Notes: generated by a model not told the origin, from the sequence alone. A stretch of DNA of 64,000 nucleotides from Hyphomicrobiales bacterium (GCA_900473415.1 UCLR01000003.1:62001-126000), one strand, 5' to 3'; numbered from the stretch's first letter, positions 38,592 through 48,694 are shown. Program-made: numbers and translations.

Positions 38592-38624
38592 GCGCGGTCT
38601 TGCGGCCGCGCGGCAAGACCGCGC
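38592..38624 (+). terminator. GC-rich hairpin after fdsD
   Basis: The arms GCGCGGTCTTGC (38592-38603) and GCAAGACCGCGC (38613-38624) pair over 12 bp around a 9-nt loop. No T-tract follows, so it may stabilise the mRNA end or cause weak termination rather than act as a classic terminator. Confidence 0.55.
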
Positions 38625-38686
38625 AACGAGCGGGACCCTGTCCAGCCCGAACGGGGAAGCCTGGGGAAAGGGAAACAAGCCCGACC

Positions 38687-38820
38687 GTGCACCACGGCTC
38701 CTACGGCATCGGCAAGGGCGGCTTCGACGGCACGGCCCTGCTCGCCTGGACGGTCGTCGGACTGCCGATCGCCTGGGGCGACTGGATCACCCGTCGAAGT
38801 CGCTCGCGCTGTTCCGCTGA
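38687..38820 (+). pseudogene. Frameshifted small gene resembling an MFS transporter small subunit
   Basis: From a GTG at 38687 the frame reads ALLAWTVVGLPIAWG, a single-helix pattern recalled from the roughly 40-residue MFS-transporter small subunits found beside oxalate/formate-type transporters. After WIT the frame departs into Arg-rich sequence, but shifting by one base gives SKSLALFR followed by a stop at 38818-38820, a plausible C-terminus for this family. The length, 134 nt, is exactly one base short of 45 codons, consistent with a single deletion near 38791. A terminator starts 3 bp later, supporting that the shifted stop is the true end. No large MFS subunit is nearby. It could be a real pseudogene or a sequencing error. 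Confidence 0.55.
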
Positions 38821-38822
38821 GC

Positions 38823-38843
38823 AAGGCTGCCCCGCAGCCTTTT
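38823..38843 (+). terminator. Rho-independent terminator after the fds region
   Basis: The arms AAGGCTGC (38823-38830) and GCAGCCTT (38834-38841) form a perfect 8-bp stem with a CCC loop and are followed by TT. It ends the fds operon together with the small frameshifted gene. Confidence 0.75.
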
Positions 38844-38938
38844 GGGCCCGCATCGGGAAACCGCTGCGGGCCTTTCATGAGCGCAGGCGTGCGGGCACAG
38901 CCATGCACAAGACGCGGACCAATTAGTCCTTGGTCTAT

Positions 38939-38952
38939 TTGATCTGCATCAC
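38939..38952. promoter_or_regulatory. FNR/FixK-like box
   Basis: TTGAT-CTGC-ATCAC matches the FNR/FixK consensus TTGAT-N4-ATCAA at nine of ten positions. It lies 188 bp before the alpha/beta hydrolase gene. An inverted repeat GACCAA-N7-TTGGTC (38917-38935) is directly upstream. A single match of this length can arise by chance. Confidence 0.4.
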
Positions 38953-39140
38953 AAACATTCCGCCCCCTGCGCTCGCGCCATGGCGGGGGGCGTCCCGATG
39001 CGCCATCCTGCCACATAACGTGCCAACCGGCCACATCAAGAGCCGGCAGGGAGCAGGCGACTTTCGCTGCAGGAAGGGAGGGGGTCATGTCGAGCGCCGC
39101 AAGCGCAGCATTCGCCATCGCCATCCTCGCGAGGTGACGC

Positions 39141-39953
39141 ATGACGACAACCGAGATCATCGATTTCAAGGTCGAGACGCCTGACGGCGCGACGCTCCAC
39201 GCCTTCAAGGAAGGACACGGCCAGCCGTTGCTGCTGATCAGCGGCCTCTCCGGCACCGCCGCCTTCTGGGCGGACATCGCTGCCACCCTCTCGCGCTCGT
39301 TCCAGATCATCCGTTTCGACCAGCGCGGCATCGGCGCCAGCACGCGCGGCGAGGCCCCCTGCGACATGGAACTGCTCGCCCGTGACAGCCTCGCGGTGCT
39401 GGACGCCGCCGGCATCGACCGCGCGGTCGTGCTCGGCCATTCGACCGGCGGTTGCATGGCGCAGACGGCCGCCCGGCTCGCGCCCGAGCGGATCGACGGG
39501 CTCATCCTGAGCGCGAGCTGGCTGAAGCCCGGCCGCTTCCTGAGCGGGCTCTTCGGCGCAAGGCGGGCGATCCTCGATGCCGATCCTTACGCCTACGCTG
39601 CGATCTCCGTGCTCAGCGGCTACCAGCCGCGCTGGATCGAGGCGAACTGGTCCGTCTACGACGACGCCCTCGAGGCCGCGCCGGTGAGCGAGCATGCGAG
39701 GACGGTGATGCGCGAGCGGCTCGATGCGCTGCTTGCCTTCGACGGCTCGGCCGACATCGCCGCTCTGCCGATGCCCGTGCTGATCCTCGGCACGCGCGAC
39801 GACATGGTCGTCCCGGTCTATCACCAGGAGGAGCTGGCCGCGGCGCTGCCGGGCTGCCGCCGGGCGATCATGGAAACCGGCGGGCATCTCTTCCCGGTTT
39901 CGCGGCCGGACGCCTTCACCGCAACCGTGGCGGAGTGGATCGGCGAACTCTGA
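39141..39953 (+). CDS. Alpha/beta hydrolase
   Basis: 270-aa alpha/beta-fold hydrolase, probably cytoplasmic. The catalytic triad is readable: nucleophile Ser101 in GHSTGG, Asp220 in GTRDDMVVP and His249 in TGGHLFPVSRP. The oxyanion region LISGLSGTAAFW lies near residue 32 and FDQRGIGAS near 59. It resembles the RutD/3-oxoadipate enol-lactonase group, but no pyrimidine or protocatechuate genes are nearby, so the substrate is not assigned. GAGG at 39130 precedes the ATG. The upstream region is unusually long (about 300 bp after the terminator) and holds an FNR-like box. Confidence 0.88.
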   Translation: MTTTEIIDFKVETPDGATLHAFKEGHGQPLLLISGLSGTAAFWADIAATLSRSFQIIRFDQRGIGASTRGEAPCDMELLARDSLAVLDAAGIDRAVVLGHSTGGCMAQTAARLAPERIDGLILSASWLKPGRFLSGLFGARRAILDADPYAYAAISVLSGYQPRWIEANWSVYDDALEAAPVSEHARTVMRERLDALLAFDGSADIAALPMPVLILGTRDDMVVPVYHQEELAAALPGCRRAIMETGGHLFPVSRPDAFTATVAEWIGEL

Positions 39954-40057
39954 GCGGCCCGCTTCCGCGCCTGCCGCACGACGCGTCGAAATAGCTCATG
40001 ACAAAGCGGCGCGGCTTCGGCTTATCTGAGAACGCCTCCAACTCGAAAGAGCAGATC

Positions 40058-40444
40058 ATGCGCGCAGTCCTAGCCAGCCTCGCCCTTCTCCTGCCGCTTC
40101 TCGCCCAGCCCGCCGCCGCACAGGACGCCGGCGCCGGCGAGCGCTCCTTCGCCAAATGCCGCGCCTGCCACCAGATCGGCCCAGGTGCGCGCAATCTCGT
40201 CGGGCCTGAGCTCAACGGCCTGATCGGCCGGCATTCCGGCTCCGTCGAGGGCTACAGCTACTCCGCCGCCAACAAGAACTCCGGCCTGACCTGGGACGAG
40301 GCGACTTTCGCCGAGTACATCAAGGATCCGAAGGCGAAGATCCCGGGCACCAAGATGATCTTCCCCGGCATCAAGAACGAGAAGGAAGTCGCCGACCTGA
40401 CGGCCTTCCTCAAGCAGTTCGACAAGGACGGCAAGAAGCTTTGA
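40058..40444 (+). CDS. Class I cytochrome c, periplasmic
   Basis: 128-aa soluble c-type cytochrome. A signal peptide covers residues 1-21 (cleavage after AAA). The heme-binding CxxCH motif is Cys34, Cys37, His38 in FAKCRACHQIGPGA. The axial Met is probably that in GTKMIFPGIK near residue 99. The sequence is of the cytochrome c2/c550 type and would shuttle electrons between the bc1 complex or dehydrogenases and a terminal oxidase. The ATG at 40058 is selected because the signal peptide begins there, although an in-frame upstream ATG exists at 39998. It is apparently monocistronic. Confidence 0.92.
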   Translation: MRAVLASLALLLPLLAQPAAAQDAGAGERSFAKCRACHQIGPGARNLVGPELNGLIGRHSGSVEGYSYSAANKNSGLTWDEATFAEYIKDPKAKIPGTKMIFPGIKNEKEVADLTAFLKQFDKDGKKL

Positions 40445-40638
40445 GCCGAGCCCGGCCGGACCTCCCGGCCGGCTGCCTCCCCGCACCTGCCATGCTCTCG
40501 GCGCGACCGGGGACGCAGCTTTTCTGACAGAACGCCTCTTCCATTTTCGCCAAGCGATGCAATATTTATTCGCTCCGGCGAATGTCTCCGATTCGGCGCC
40601 GGACAAACCTGCGCGCTGGAAAGGGGCCTACGGCGAGA

Positions 40639-41088
40639 ATGAAGAAGGCTAGGCGGAAACCGGGGGAGAAGCGGTCTCAGATCGCGGCTATGCCGATCCG
40701 TCGCGGACCTGACGGATCGCCGGAGATTCTGCTCGTGACGTCGCGCACGACGCGGCGCTGGATCGTGCCCAAGGGCTGGCCGATGAAGGGCCGCAAGGAC
40801 CGCGACGCCGCCGCGCAGGAAGCACGCGAGGAGGCCGGCGTGCTCGGCCGCATCAGCGAGAAGCCAACCGGACGCTACACCTATTGGAAGCGGATGAGCG
40901 ACCATTTCGCGTTGTGCGAGGTGAAGCTCTACGTGCTCGAGGTCGAGCAGCAGCTCGACAGCTTCGCTGAGCAGCACGAGCGCGACCTGCGCTGGTTCAA
41001 GCTTGCCGACGCCGCCGACCTGGTCGACGAGCCGGAACTGGGCACCGCCATCCGCAATCTCGAGACGCGGCTCGCGCTGGCGGCATAG
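40639..41088 (+). CDS. NUDIX hydrolase
   Basis: 149-aa Nudix hydrolase, similar to alphaproteobacterial diphosphoinositol-polyphosphate or diadenosine-type hydrolases. The Nudix box is recognisable as GWPMKGRKDRDAAAQEAREE plus AGV; the GWPMKG form replaces the first Glu of the consensus while the metal-binding EAREEAG core is kept. It cleaves nucleoside diphosphates linked to some moiety; substrate unknown. The start is uncertain: ATG at 40639 is used, 40582 is also in frame, and the N-terminal 20 residues are Lys/Arg-rich either way. It is convergent with the membrane-protein gene at 41096. Confidence 0.85.
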   Translation: MKKARRKPGEKRSQIAAMPIRRGPDGSPEILLVTSRTTRRWIVPKGWPMKGRKDRDAAAQEAREEAGVLGRISEKPTGRYTYWKRMSDHFALCEVKLYVLEVEQQLDSFAEQHERDLRWFKLADAADLVDEPELGTAIRNLETRLALAA

Positions 41089-41095
41089 CCGCCGC

Positions 41096-41569
41096 TTACG
41101 CGAAGCCGATCCAGCGCCCCGCGACCAGCACCGCCAGCCAGAGGCTGAAGGAAGCCAGCGCGCTCGCCCGCACGCGCCCCGGCACGCGCTCCGTCGTCAC
41201 CGCCTCCTCCAATGCCGCGCCGCGATGCTGGAGCGCGATATTGACCAGGGCCAGCGCAAGCAAAGCAAGCTTCCAGAGGAAGGCCGGATTGGCCGCATAT
41301 TCGAGCGGCTTCACCGTGAAGAGCCAGAGCCCAGTCAGGAGCGCGAGCGCGAGGCCGATGCCGGCGGCGCGCGTCAGGAAGGGCGCGAGCGCGGCGAGCG
41401 GGGCGCCACGGATCAGTCCAGCGAGCCTGAGATCCAGCGGCAGGATGGCGCCGACCAGCAGGCCGACACCGAGGATATGCGCGGCGTTGACCAGCAGATA
41501 GGCCGTGCCGGAGCGCTGCAGCCACAGCGCGCCCGGCCAATGCCCCAGCGCTTCGAGAAAGCCGACCAA
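41096..41569 (-). CDS. Predicted four-helix membrane protein
   Basis: 157-aa protein with hydrophobic segments near residues 20-42, 58-80, 90-110 and 135-155. The pattern LVNAAHILGVGLLVGAILPLDLRLAG, with a His and an Arg in or near the membrane, recalls small cytochrome-like or DUF6644-type membrane proteins, but a heme site is not certain. The start at 41569 is 8 bp after the stop of the DUF6152-like gene on the same strand, so the two are one operon and probably act together at the membrane and periplasm. No function can be assigned. Confidence 0.75.
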   Translation of the reverse strand: MVGFLEALGHWPGALWLQRSGTAYLLVNAAHILGVGLLVGAILPLDLRLAGLIRGAPLAALAPFLTRAAGIGLALALLTGLWLFTVKPLEYAANPAFLWKLALLALALVNIALQHRGAALEEAVTTERVPGRVRASALASFSLWLAVLVAGRWIGFA

Positions 41570-41576
41570 GCCGCGC

Positions 41577-41963
41577 TCAATTCGTGCGGATGCGCTCCGG
41601 ATACATGTCGTAGTTCTTGCCGGCGATGATCAGGCGCACCGCCTTCATGTGCAGCTTGCTCTTGTCGAGATTGCGGTTGCCCACCGCGGTAACGGCATCG
41701 CCGGGCTTGGCGGTATCGCCACGGAAGCCGGAGCGCTCCGTCTGGTTCGGATTGCCGAGATCGACCTGCCAGAGCCCCTCCTTGGCCTGCACCATCAGCA
41801 TCGGATGGGGCGGGGACATCGAGATCTTCTGGATGGTGCCCTGCAGGGTCATCTGCTCGCCCTCGGCCCAGGACCAGCCGTGATGGGCGAGCGCCGGTAG
41901 GGCGGCGGCCATGCCGAGGGCGGCGAGCGCGAGCGGAAGGCGGCGGCGGTTGAGCATCGGCAT
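41577..41963 (-). CDS. Exported DUF6152-like small protein
   Basis: 128-aa protein with a clear signal peptide (Arg-rich n-region, LALAALGMAAALPALA, cleavage near residue 26). The mature part starts HHGWSWAEGEQMTLQGTI and has short beta-strand-like repeats, as in DUF6152 proteins, which are small periplasmic beta-barrels. The His pair right after cleavage might bind metal. GGGGAGAG lies 7 bp before the ATG at 41963, fixing the start. It is the first gene of a two-gene operon with a four-helix membrane protein. Such pairs are common in alphaproteobacteria; no role is established. Confidence 0.8.
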   Translation of the reverse strand: MPMLNRRRLPLALAALGMAAALPALAHHGWSWAEGEQMTLQGTIQKISMSPPHPMLMVQAKEGLWQVDLGNPNQTERSGFRGDTAKPGDAVTAVGNRNLDKSKLHMKAVRLIIAGKNYDMYPERIRTN

Positions 41964-42119
41964 GGCGTCTCTCCCCTGTCGGCGCCCCTCGTGGCGCTGC
42001 GGTCTGTCGGCAGAGTGGCACGGCCGGGTGGCGCCACGGCCATCACAACTGCGTTGGCGCTGGAGCGCAGGCCGCGTTCGGCTTAAGATGCCGCGGTCCA
42101 TCTGGCGGAGGGCCTGACG

Positions 42120-42926
42120 ATGCCCGAGCAGACGCGCCACGACGCATGGCAGGCCGGAGACGCCTATGACCGCTATATGGGGCGCTGGAGCCGCCGGCTC
42201 GCACCCCATTTCCTCGATCGGCTGAAACCGGAGCCGGGCCTCGACTGGGTCGAGGTCGGCTGCGGCACCGGCGCGCTGACGGAGGCGGTGCTCGCCCGCC
42301 GCGCCCCGCACAGCATCGTCGCCGTCGAGCCCTCGGACGGCTTCCGGGCACTGGCGGAATCCCGGCTGGCGGATTCCCATGTCAGCTTCCGGAAGGGCAG
42401 TGCCGAGGCGTTGCCGGCGGACAGTGAAAGCTGCGACATCGCCGTCTCGGCGCTGGTCCTCAACTTCGTGCCCGACCGGGCCAAGGCGCTGGCCGAGATG
42501 CGGCGCGTGGTGCGTCCGGGCGGCCGGGTCGCCTTCTATGTCTGGGACTATCCCGGCGGCGGCGTGCAATTCATGCGCGCCTTCTGGACCGCCGCGACGG
42601 CCCTCGACCCACAGGCGGCCGACCTCAAGGAGGACAAGCGCTTCCCCTTCTGCACCGCGGAGGGGCTGACCGGGCTCGCCGAGACCGCCGGGCTGGAGGA
42701 GGTCACCTGCGAGGCGGTGACCGAGCCGACCCCCTTCCGTGACTTCGACGATTTCTGGCAGCCCTTCACCTTGGGCGCCGGCCCGGCGCCCGGCTATTGC
42801 GCCAGCCTGGAGCCGAAAGCACGCGAGCGGCTGAAGGAGAAGCTGCGCGAGAGCCTGCCCACCGCACCGGACGGCACGATCCCGATGGAGGTGCGGGCCT
42901 GGGCGGTGACCGGGGTGTCGCATTGA
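42120..42926 (+). CDS. Class I SAM-dependent methyltransferase
   Basis: 268-aa Rossmann-fold methyltransferase of the UbiE/Coq5-like superfamily. Motif I is VEVGCGTGALTEAVLARR near residue 42, motif II VAVEPSDGF near 68 with Glu as the ribose-binding acid, and motif post-I CDIAVSALVLNFVP near 106. The C-terminal half, with FTLGAGPAPGYCASLEPKAR, is variable and likely binds the substrate. The substrate cannot be told. It is divergent from the DUF6152-like gene across 156 bp and faces a 600-bp region without genes. Confidence 0.86.
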   Translation: MPEQTRHDAWQAGDAYDRYMGRWSRRLAPHFLDRLKPEPGLDWVEVGCGTGALTEAVLARRAPHSIVAVEPSDGFRALAESRLADSHVSFRKGSAEALPADSESCDIAVSALVLNFVPDRAKALAEMRRVVRPGGRVAFYVWDYPGGGVQFMRAFWTAATALDPQAADLKEDKRFPFCTAEGLTGLAETAGLEEVTCEAVTEPTPFRDFDDFWQPFTLGAGPAPGYCASLEPKARERLKEKLRESLPTAPDGTIPMEVRAWAVTGVSH

Positions 42927-43443
42927 GGGTGTGACGCTGCCTCCTCCTCCATCCGCCGCGCATGCATCTTCATCCGCCCGCGCTCTCGCGCGGTCGCTCG
43001 AAATGAGGGGCAGCGGAGCGCCGCGAGGCGCGGTGGATTAGTCGGCCGCTTCCATTGAGCCAGGAAACGGCGCGGATGGATTGAGCCACCATCCGCACGC
43101 CCCGTGGCGCTCCGCTCATCGGCGATTTTAAGACTCCGGGCCGCGCTTATACGGCTTGGTGGCTTGAGACCTGCGAGCTCGGGCGCCAGTTCCCCTCAGC
43201 GGATCGTCGCGTCGTTGCCTGTCTGTCCGTCACCGGCCGAGCCTTCCAGCGAGCTCCTCGCACAGGGGCCGTAGTACCCCCAGGGCGGTGCCCCGAAGCC
43301 TCCCGGGAGTGGGTCGTGACTCCACCCGCAGGCGCCGCCCCCATCCCGACCAACGGCACACCTCCGGATGGCTGCCCCTCGGGGATGAGGTGCGCCGAGG
43401 ATAGACATGGGGTGAAAGGGCGGGGATTAGTTTGCGTGGGAAC
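42927..43443. other. Gene-free region rich in inverted repeats
   Basis: No open frame here shows a recognisable protein. The sequence holds several GC-rich self-complementary segments (for example around 42985-43100 and 43265-43340), so a structured RNA or a decayed repeat cluster is possible. I could not match it to RNase P RNA, tmRNA, 4.5S RNA or 6S RNA by eye. Confidence 0.4.
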
Positions 43444-43495
43444 CGCGGGGAACCCCTCTCCCGGATGGGAGAGGGGCAGGGGTGAGGGACCGCCG
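43444..43495 (-). repeat. 52-bp REP-like palindromic repeat, copy 1 (inverted)
   Basis: A 52-bp unit whose core is a 10-bp perfect stem (CCCCTCTCCC / GGGAGAGGGG) with an ATCC loop. The reverse complement of this copy is identical over all 52 bases to the copies at 43895 and 44822. It ends 38 bp before the DUF559 gene. Confidence 0.9.
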
Positions 43496-43533
43496 TTGAT
43501 TGCGGAGACGAGCGCCTTCACCATCCGCCGCTG

Positions 43534-43875
43534 ATGACCAGCGAACAGCGCCAATTCGCCCGACAACTCCGACGGCAATCCACCGAGCCGGAGGACATCC
43601 TGTGGTCGCTGATACGAAACCGCCAGCTCGACGGGCTGAAATTCCGCCGACAGGTCCCCCTGCTCGGTTACACCGTCGACTTCCTCTGCATCGACCGAAA
43701 GCTGATCGTCGAGATCGACGGCCGCCAGCATCGTTGGGAGGCCGGCTACGATGCCGCACGGACGGAAGAGATTGAGCGGCACGGCTTCAAGGTTCTGCGT
43801 TTTGGCAATGCCGAAGTCGTGGATGCCCGTGACCACGTTGTCGCCGCCATTCGCGTCGCAGGAGCAGGCGGATAG
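43534..43875 (+). CDS. DUF559 endonuclease-like protein
   Basis: 113-aa protein of the DUF559 family, which has a very-short-patch-repair-like (PD-(D/E)xK) nuclease fold. The likely active-site residues are Glu20 (STEPED), Asp49 in YTVDFLC, Glu60 and Asp62 in LIVEIDGRQH, and Gln65-His66. The arrangement RQFARQLRRQSTEPEDILW, then LKFRRQVPLLGY, then GFKVLRFGNAEV matches the family along its whole length, so the gene is intact. The biological role of DUF559 proteins is not established. The gene sits alone between two identical 52-bp repeats in opposite orientation. Confidence 0.9.
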   Translation: MTSEQRQFARQLRRQSTEPEDILWSLIRNRQLDGLKFRRQVPLLGYTVDFLCIDRKLIVEIDGRQHRWEAGYDAARTEEIERHGFKVLRFGNAEVVDARDHVVAAIRVAGAGG

Positions 43876-43894
43876 GTCGAGCCCTCATCGGCGA

Positions 43895-43946
43895 CGGCGG
43901 TCCCTCACCCCTGCCCCTCTCCCATCCGGGAGAGGGGTTCCCCGCG
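43895..43946 (+). repeat. 52-bp REP-like palindromic repeat, copy 2
   Basis: Identical to the reverse complement of 43444-43495. Together the two copies bracket 399 bp that contain only the DUF559 gene. The repeat starts 19 bp after the DUF559 stop codon, so it could also act as its transcriptional end. Confidence 0.9.
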
Positions 43947-44029
43947 CCCTGCATCAGCGCCATGCGCTCACTCCCCCGCGACTCCGGCGTCTCGGCGCTG
44001 CATGGCATAAGCCCCCCAAAGGAGACCGC

Positions 44030-44539
44030 ATGCAGATCGGACCGGAACAGCCGGGCGACATCGACGCCATCCGCGCCCTGACCACGGAGGCTTTCGCGAC
44101 GGCGCGGCATAGCAGCGGCAGCGAAGCCGCCATCGTCGACGGTTTGCGCGCGGCCGGGGCGCTGACGCTCTCGCTCGTTGCCGTCGCAGGCGACGGGACG
44201 GACGCGGCGCTGCTCGGCCATGTCGCGGTCTCGCCGGTGACGATCGACGGGGCGGATCGCGGCTGGTTCGGGCTCGGGCCGGTCTCGGTGCGGCCGGGCC
44301 GGCAGCGCGGCGGCATCGGCTCGGCCCTGATCCGCGAGGGGCTGCGGCGCCTGCGCGAGAGCGGCGCCGGCGGCTGCGTCCTGCTCGGCGACCCCGCCTA
44401 TTACGGCCGCTTCGGCTTCGCGGCCGATCCGGCGCTGGTGCTCGAGGGCGTGCCGCCGGAATACTTCATGCGCCTCGCCTTCGGCGGGGACGTGCCGGCC
44501 GGCTCAGTGCGCTATCACGCGGCTTTCGATGTGGGCTGA
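44030..44539 (+). CDS. GNAT family N-acetyltransferase (YhbS-like)
   Basis: 169-aa acetyltransferase using acetyl-CoA. The GNAT core is visible: an N-terminal strand and helix with IRALTTEAFAT, then GHVAVSPVTI, the acetyl-CoA motif VSVRPGRQRGGIGSALIREG near residue 90 (R/Q-x-x-G-x-G/A form), and LLGDPAYYGRFGFAADP, which is diagnostic of the YhbS group. The start at 44030 follows GGAG at 44021 and begins a few residues before the domain. The acceptor substrate is unknown. It lies between REP-like repeat copies 2 and 3. Confidence 0.9.
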   Translation: MQIGPEQPGDIDAIRALTTEAFATARHSSGSEAAIVDGLRAAGALTLSLVAVAGDGTDAALLGHVAVSPVTIDGADRGWFGLGPVSVRPGRQRGGIGSALIREGLRRLRESGAGGCVLLGDPAYYGRFGFAADPALVLEGVPPEYFMRLAFGGDVPAGSVRYHAAFDVG

Positions 44540-44596
44540 TCGTGGAACCAGAAAGCGCCGCAACCACCGTCCGCCATGGTCGCCCCTGTGGCGACC

Positions 44597-44669
44597 ATCC
44601 ACGTCTTGCGGCGGCTGCCGCAGACGGAGCGTCAACCCGGAACGCCTCGCGCCCGCGGAAGACGTGGAT
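44597..44669. repeat. Intergenic inverted-repeat element
   Basis: The arms ATCCACGTCTT (44597-44607) and AAGACGTGGAT (44659-44669) are perfect complements separated by 51 nt that contain further pairing segments. A separate CTTCTCCC/GGGAGAAG hairpin lies at 44727-44746. The whole 44540-44821 stretch has no gene and looks like stacked palindromic elements. Confidence 0.6.
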
Positions 44670-44821
44670 ACGCGCGACGACAAGCCCGAGCATGACGGCG
44701 AGGCACATGAACCGCGACCCCCTTCCCTTCTCCCGGATGGGAGAAGGTGGCGCGGAGCGCCGGATGAGGGCCTGCCCTATCCGCAGAAGGTGCGACGGCT
44801 CCGTTGCGCCTCGATAATAAC

Positions 44822-44873
44822 CGGCGGTCCCTCACCCCTGCCCCTCTCCCATCCGGGAGAGGGGTTCCCCGCG
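44822..44873 (+). repeat. 52-bp REP-like palindromic repeat, copy 3
   Basis: Identical over 52 bases to copy 2 at 43895 and in the same orientation. It lies between the GNAT gene and the DUF2971 gene, 876 bp from copy 2. Confidence 0.9.
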
Positions 44874-44939
44874 CACATCGAGTCGTTCGACATCGCGTAG
44901 ACGAAGGTCGAGGGAACGGTCACGGCCGGGGAGGAGGTA

Positions 44940-45851
44940 CTACACGATAGGTTCAAAGGTTAGCGCATATGCGCCCTTCGCGAGCTTGGCCTGAAGGATC
45001 ACAACGTCATTATTCAACGACCGCGCGGCGGTAACTATTTCATTCCGATGCTCCGCAGGAAACCGGTGGCCAAGATACAATTCTACCAGTTCATGGGGGT
45101 GAAACGGCAAAAAGGTCGCTGACTGCCCTTCAGGGACAAACGACGGGACGACGAGACGAAGCTCTTCTTCGTAAGACCATTCGGGGCTTTTTGTTGCGGT
45201 CAAATAGCGATTGAAGGCTCGCATATCCTCTGAGTTGGGACGCGCGCCCTTAAGCGGATCAATCGGATCGTAAAAACTTGGTCGAAGGGCGCTATAAATG
45301 ACTGGCTCGAGCAAACACAAAAACGAGTCGACAGCGGTATCCGGCTTAAAGCCAAAGACTACCCCTCGATGCTGCTCTGCATAATGCGCCCACATTAGAA
45401 GGTTATCTTTGCGACGCGTCGCACAGAAAATCCCGCTATCACGAAATTGTGAAACTAATTCCGCTCGTCGGATTTCCAGAGCGTCGCGCTCAACCTTCAA
45501 TTGTGGGCACAAATCTCCAAAATCTGTCGATGTAACCAAAGCGATAAGCTCATCACGTTGCTCTTGAGTACCCGCCCTCATTATTGAGGACACGGCAGCC
45601 ACTTCTTCAGATGGCAAACCTAACAGGTGCGAGAGCGCGGCCGGATCGTGTTCGATCATGTCAACTATGGTGATAGCAGCATCTCGATGTCGCTCCTTCA
45701 ATGAACTGTCAAACAGGTCATCGATGTAGGCATCGAACGGATCATTCATTTCGGTTGGCCTGCCGAAACGAAGTGAACGATTTCTAATGATTAAATCAGC
45801 AGGCCCATGACTCGTATATTTATACATAACCGGGAATTCGCTCGGAAGCAT
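44940..45851 (-). CDS. DUF2971 domain protein, AT-richer than its surroundings
   Basis: 303-aa DUF2971 protein. The N-terminal MYKYTSHGPADLIIRN and FGRPTEMNDPFDAYI motifs and the central LLMWAHYAEQHRGVVFGF motif (near residue 165) match the family, which is scattered among bacteria and often sits in accessory regions; no function is established. Base composition is close to half A+T, clearly lower in GC than neighbouring genes, and codon use includes many A/T-ending codons, which suggests horizontal acquisition. The ATG at 45851 is chosen because GAGGG lies 5 bp upstream; a TTG at 45887 is possible. It begins 42 bp after the uvrB stop on the same strand. Confidence 0.85.
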   Translation of the reverse strand: MLPSEFPVMYKYTSHGPADLIIRNRSLRFGRPTEMNDPFDAYIDDLFDSSLKERHRDAAITIVDMIEHDPAALSHLLGLPSEEVAAVSSIMRAGTQEQRDELIALVTSTDFGDLCPQLKVERDALEIRRAELVSQFRDSGIFCATRRKDNLLMWAHYAEQHRGVVFGFKPDTAVDSFLCLLEPVIYSALRPSFYDPIDPLKGARPNSEDMRAFNRYLTATKSPEWSYEEELRLVVPSFVPEGQSATFLPFHPHELVELYLGHRFPAEHRNEIVTAARSLNNDVVILQAKLAKGAYALTFEPIV

Positions 45852-45892
45852 CGCATCCCTCAAAAGAAAGAAATCCTTCCAAAGCAACTTAA

Positions 45893-48574
<2,682 letters not shown>

Positions 48575-48694
48575 GGCCGCAATATGGGGCGGAACGGCCT
48601 CCGATGCGAGAGGGCAGCGCGCCGCGCCGGTGCGATTGGTGACAGGAGTTGACAGGAGGAGAGAACGCAACCGCAAATTGCGTTGTTAAGATCT

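Noticed and set aside
38584-38926. Continuous 108-codon frame covering the fds terminator region
   Set aside because: The middle matches a small-subunit helix but the ends run through a hairpin and a terminator; treated as a frameshifted short gene instead.
43147-43836. 229-codon minus-strand frame antisense to DUF559
   Set aside because: Covers a repeat and runs antisense to an intact DUF559 gene; no recognisable domain.
43439-44876. Possible CRISPR array from the three 52-bp repeats
   Set aside because: Repeats are inverted relative to each other, spaced by hundreds of bases and separated by genes; no cas genes are present.
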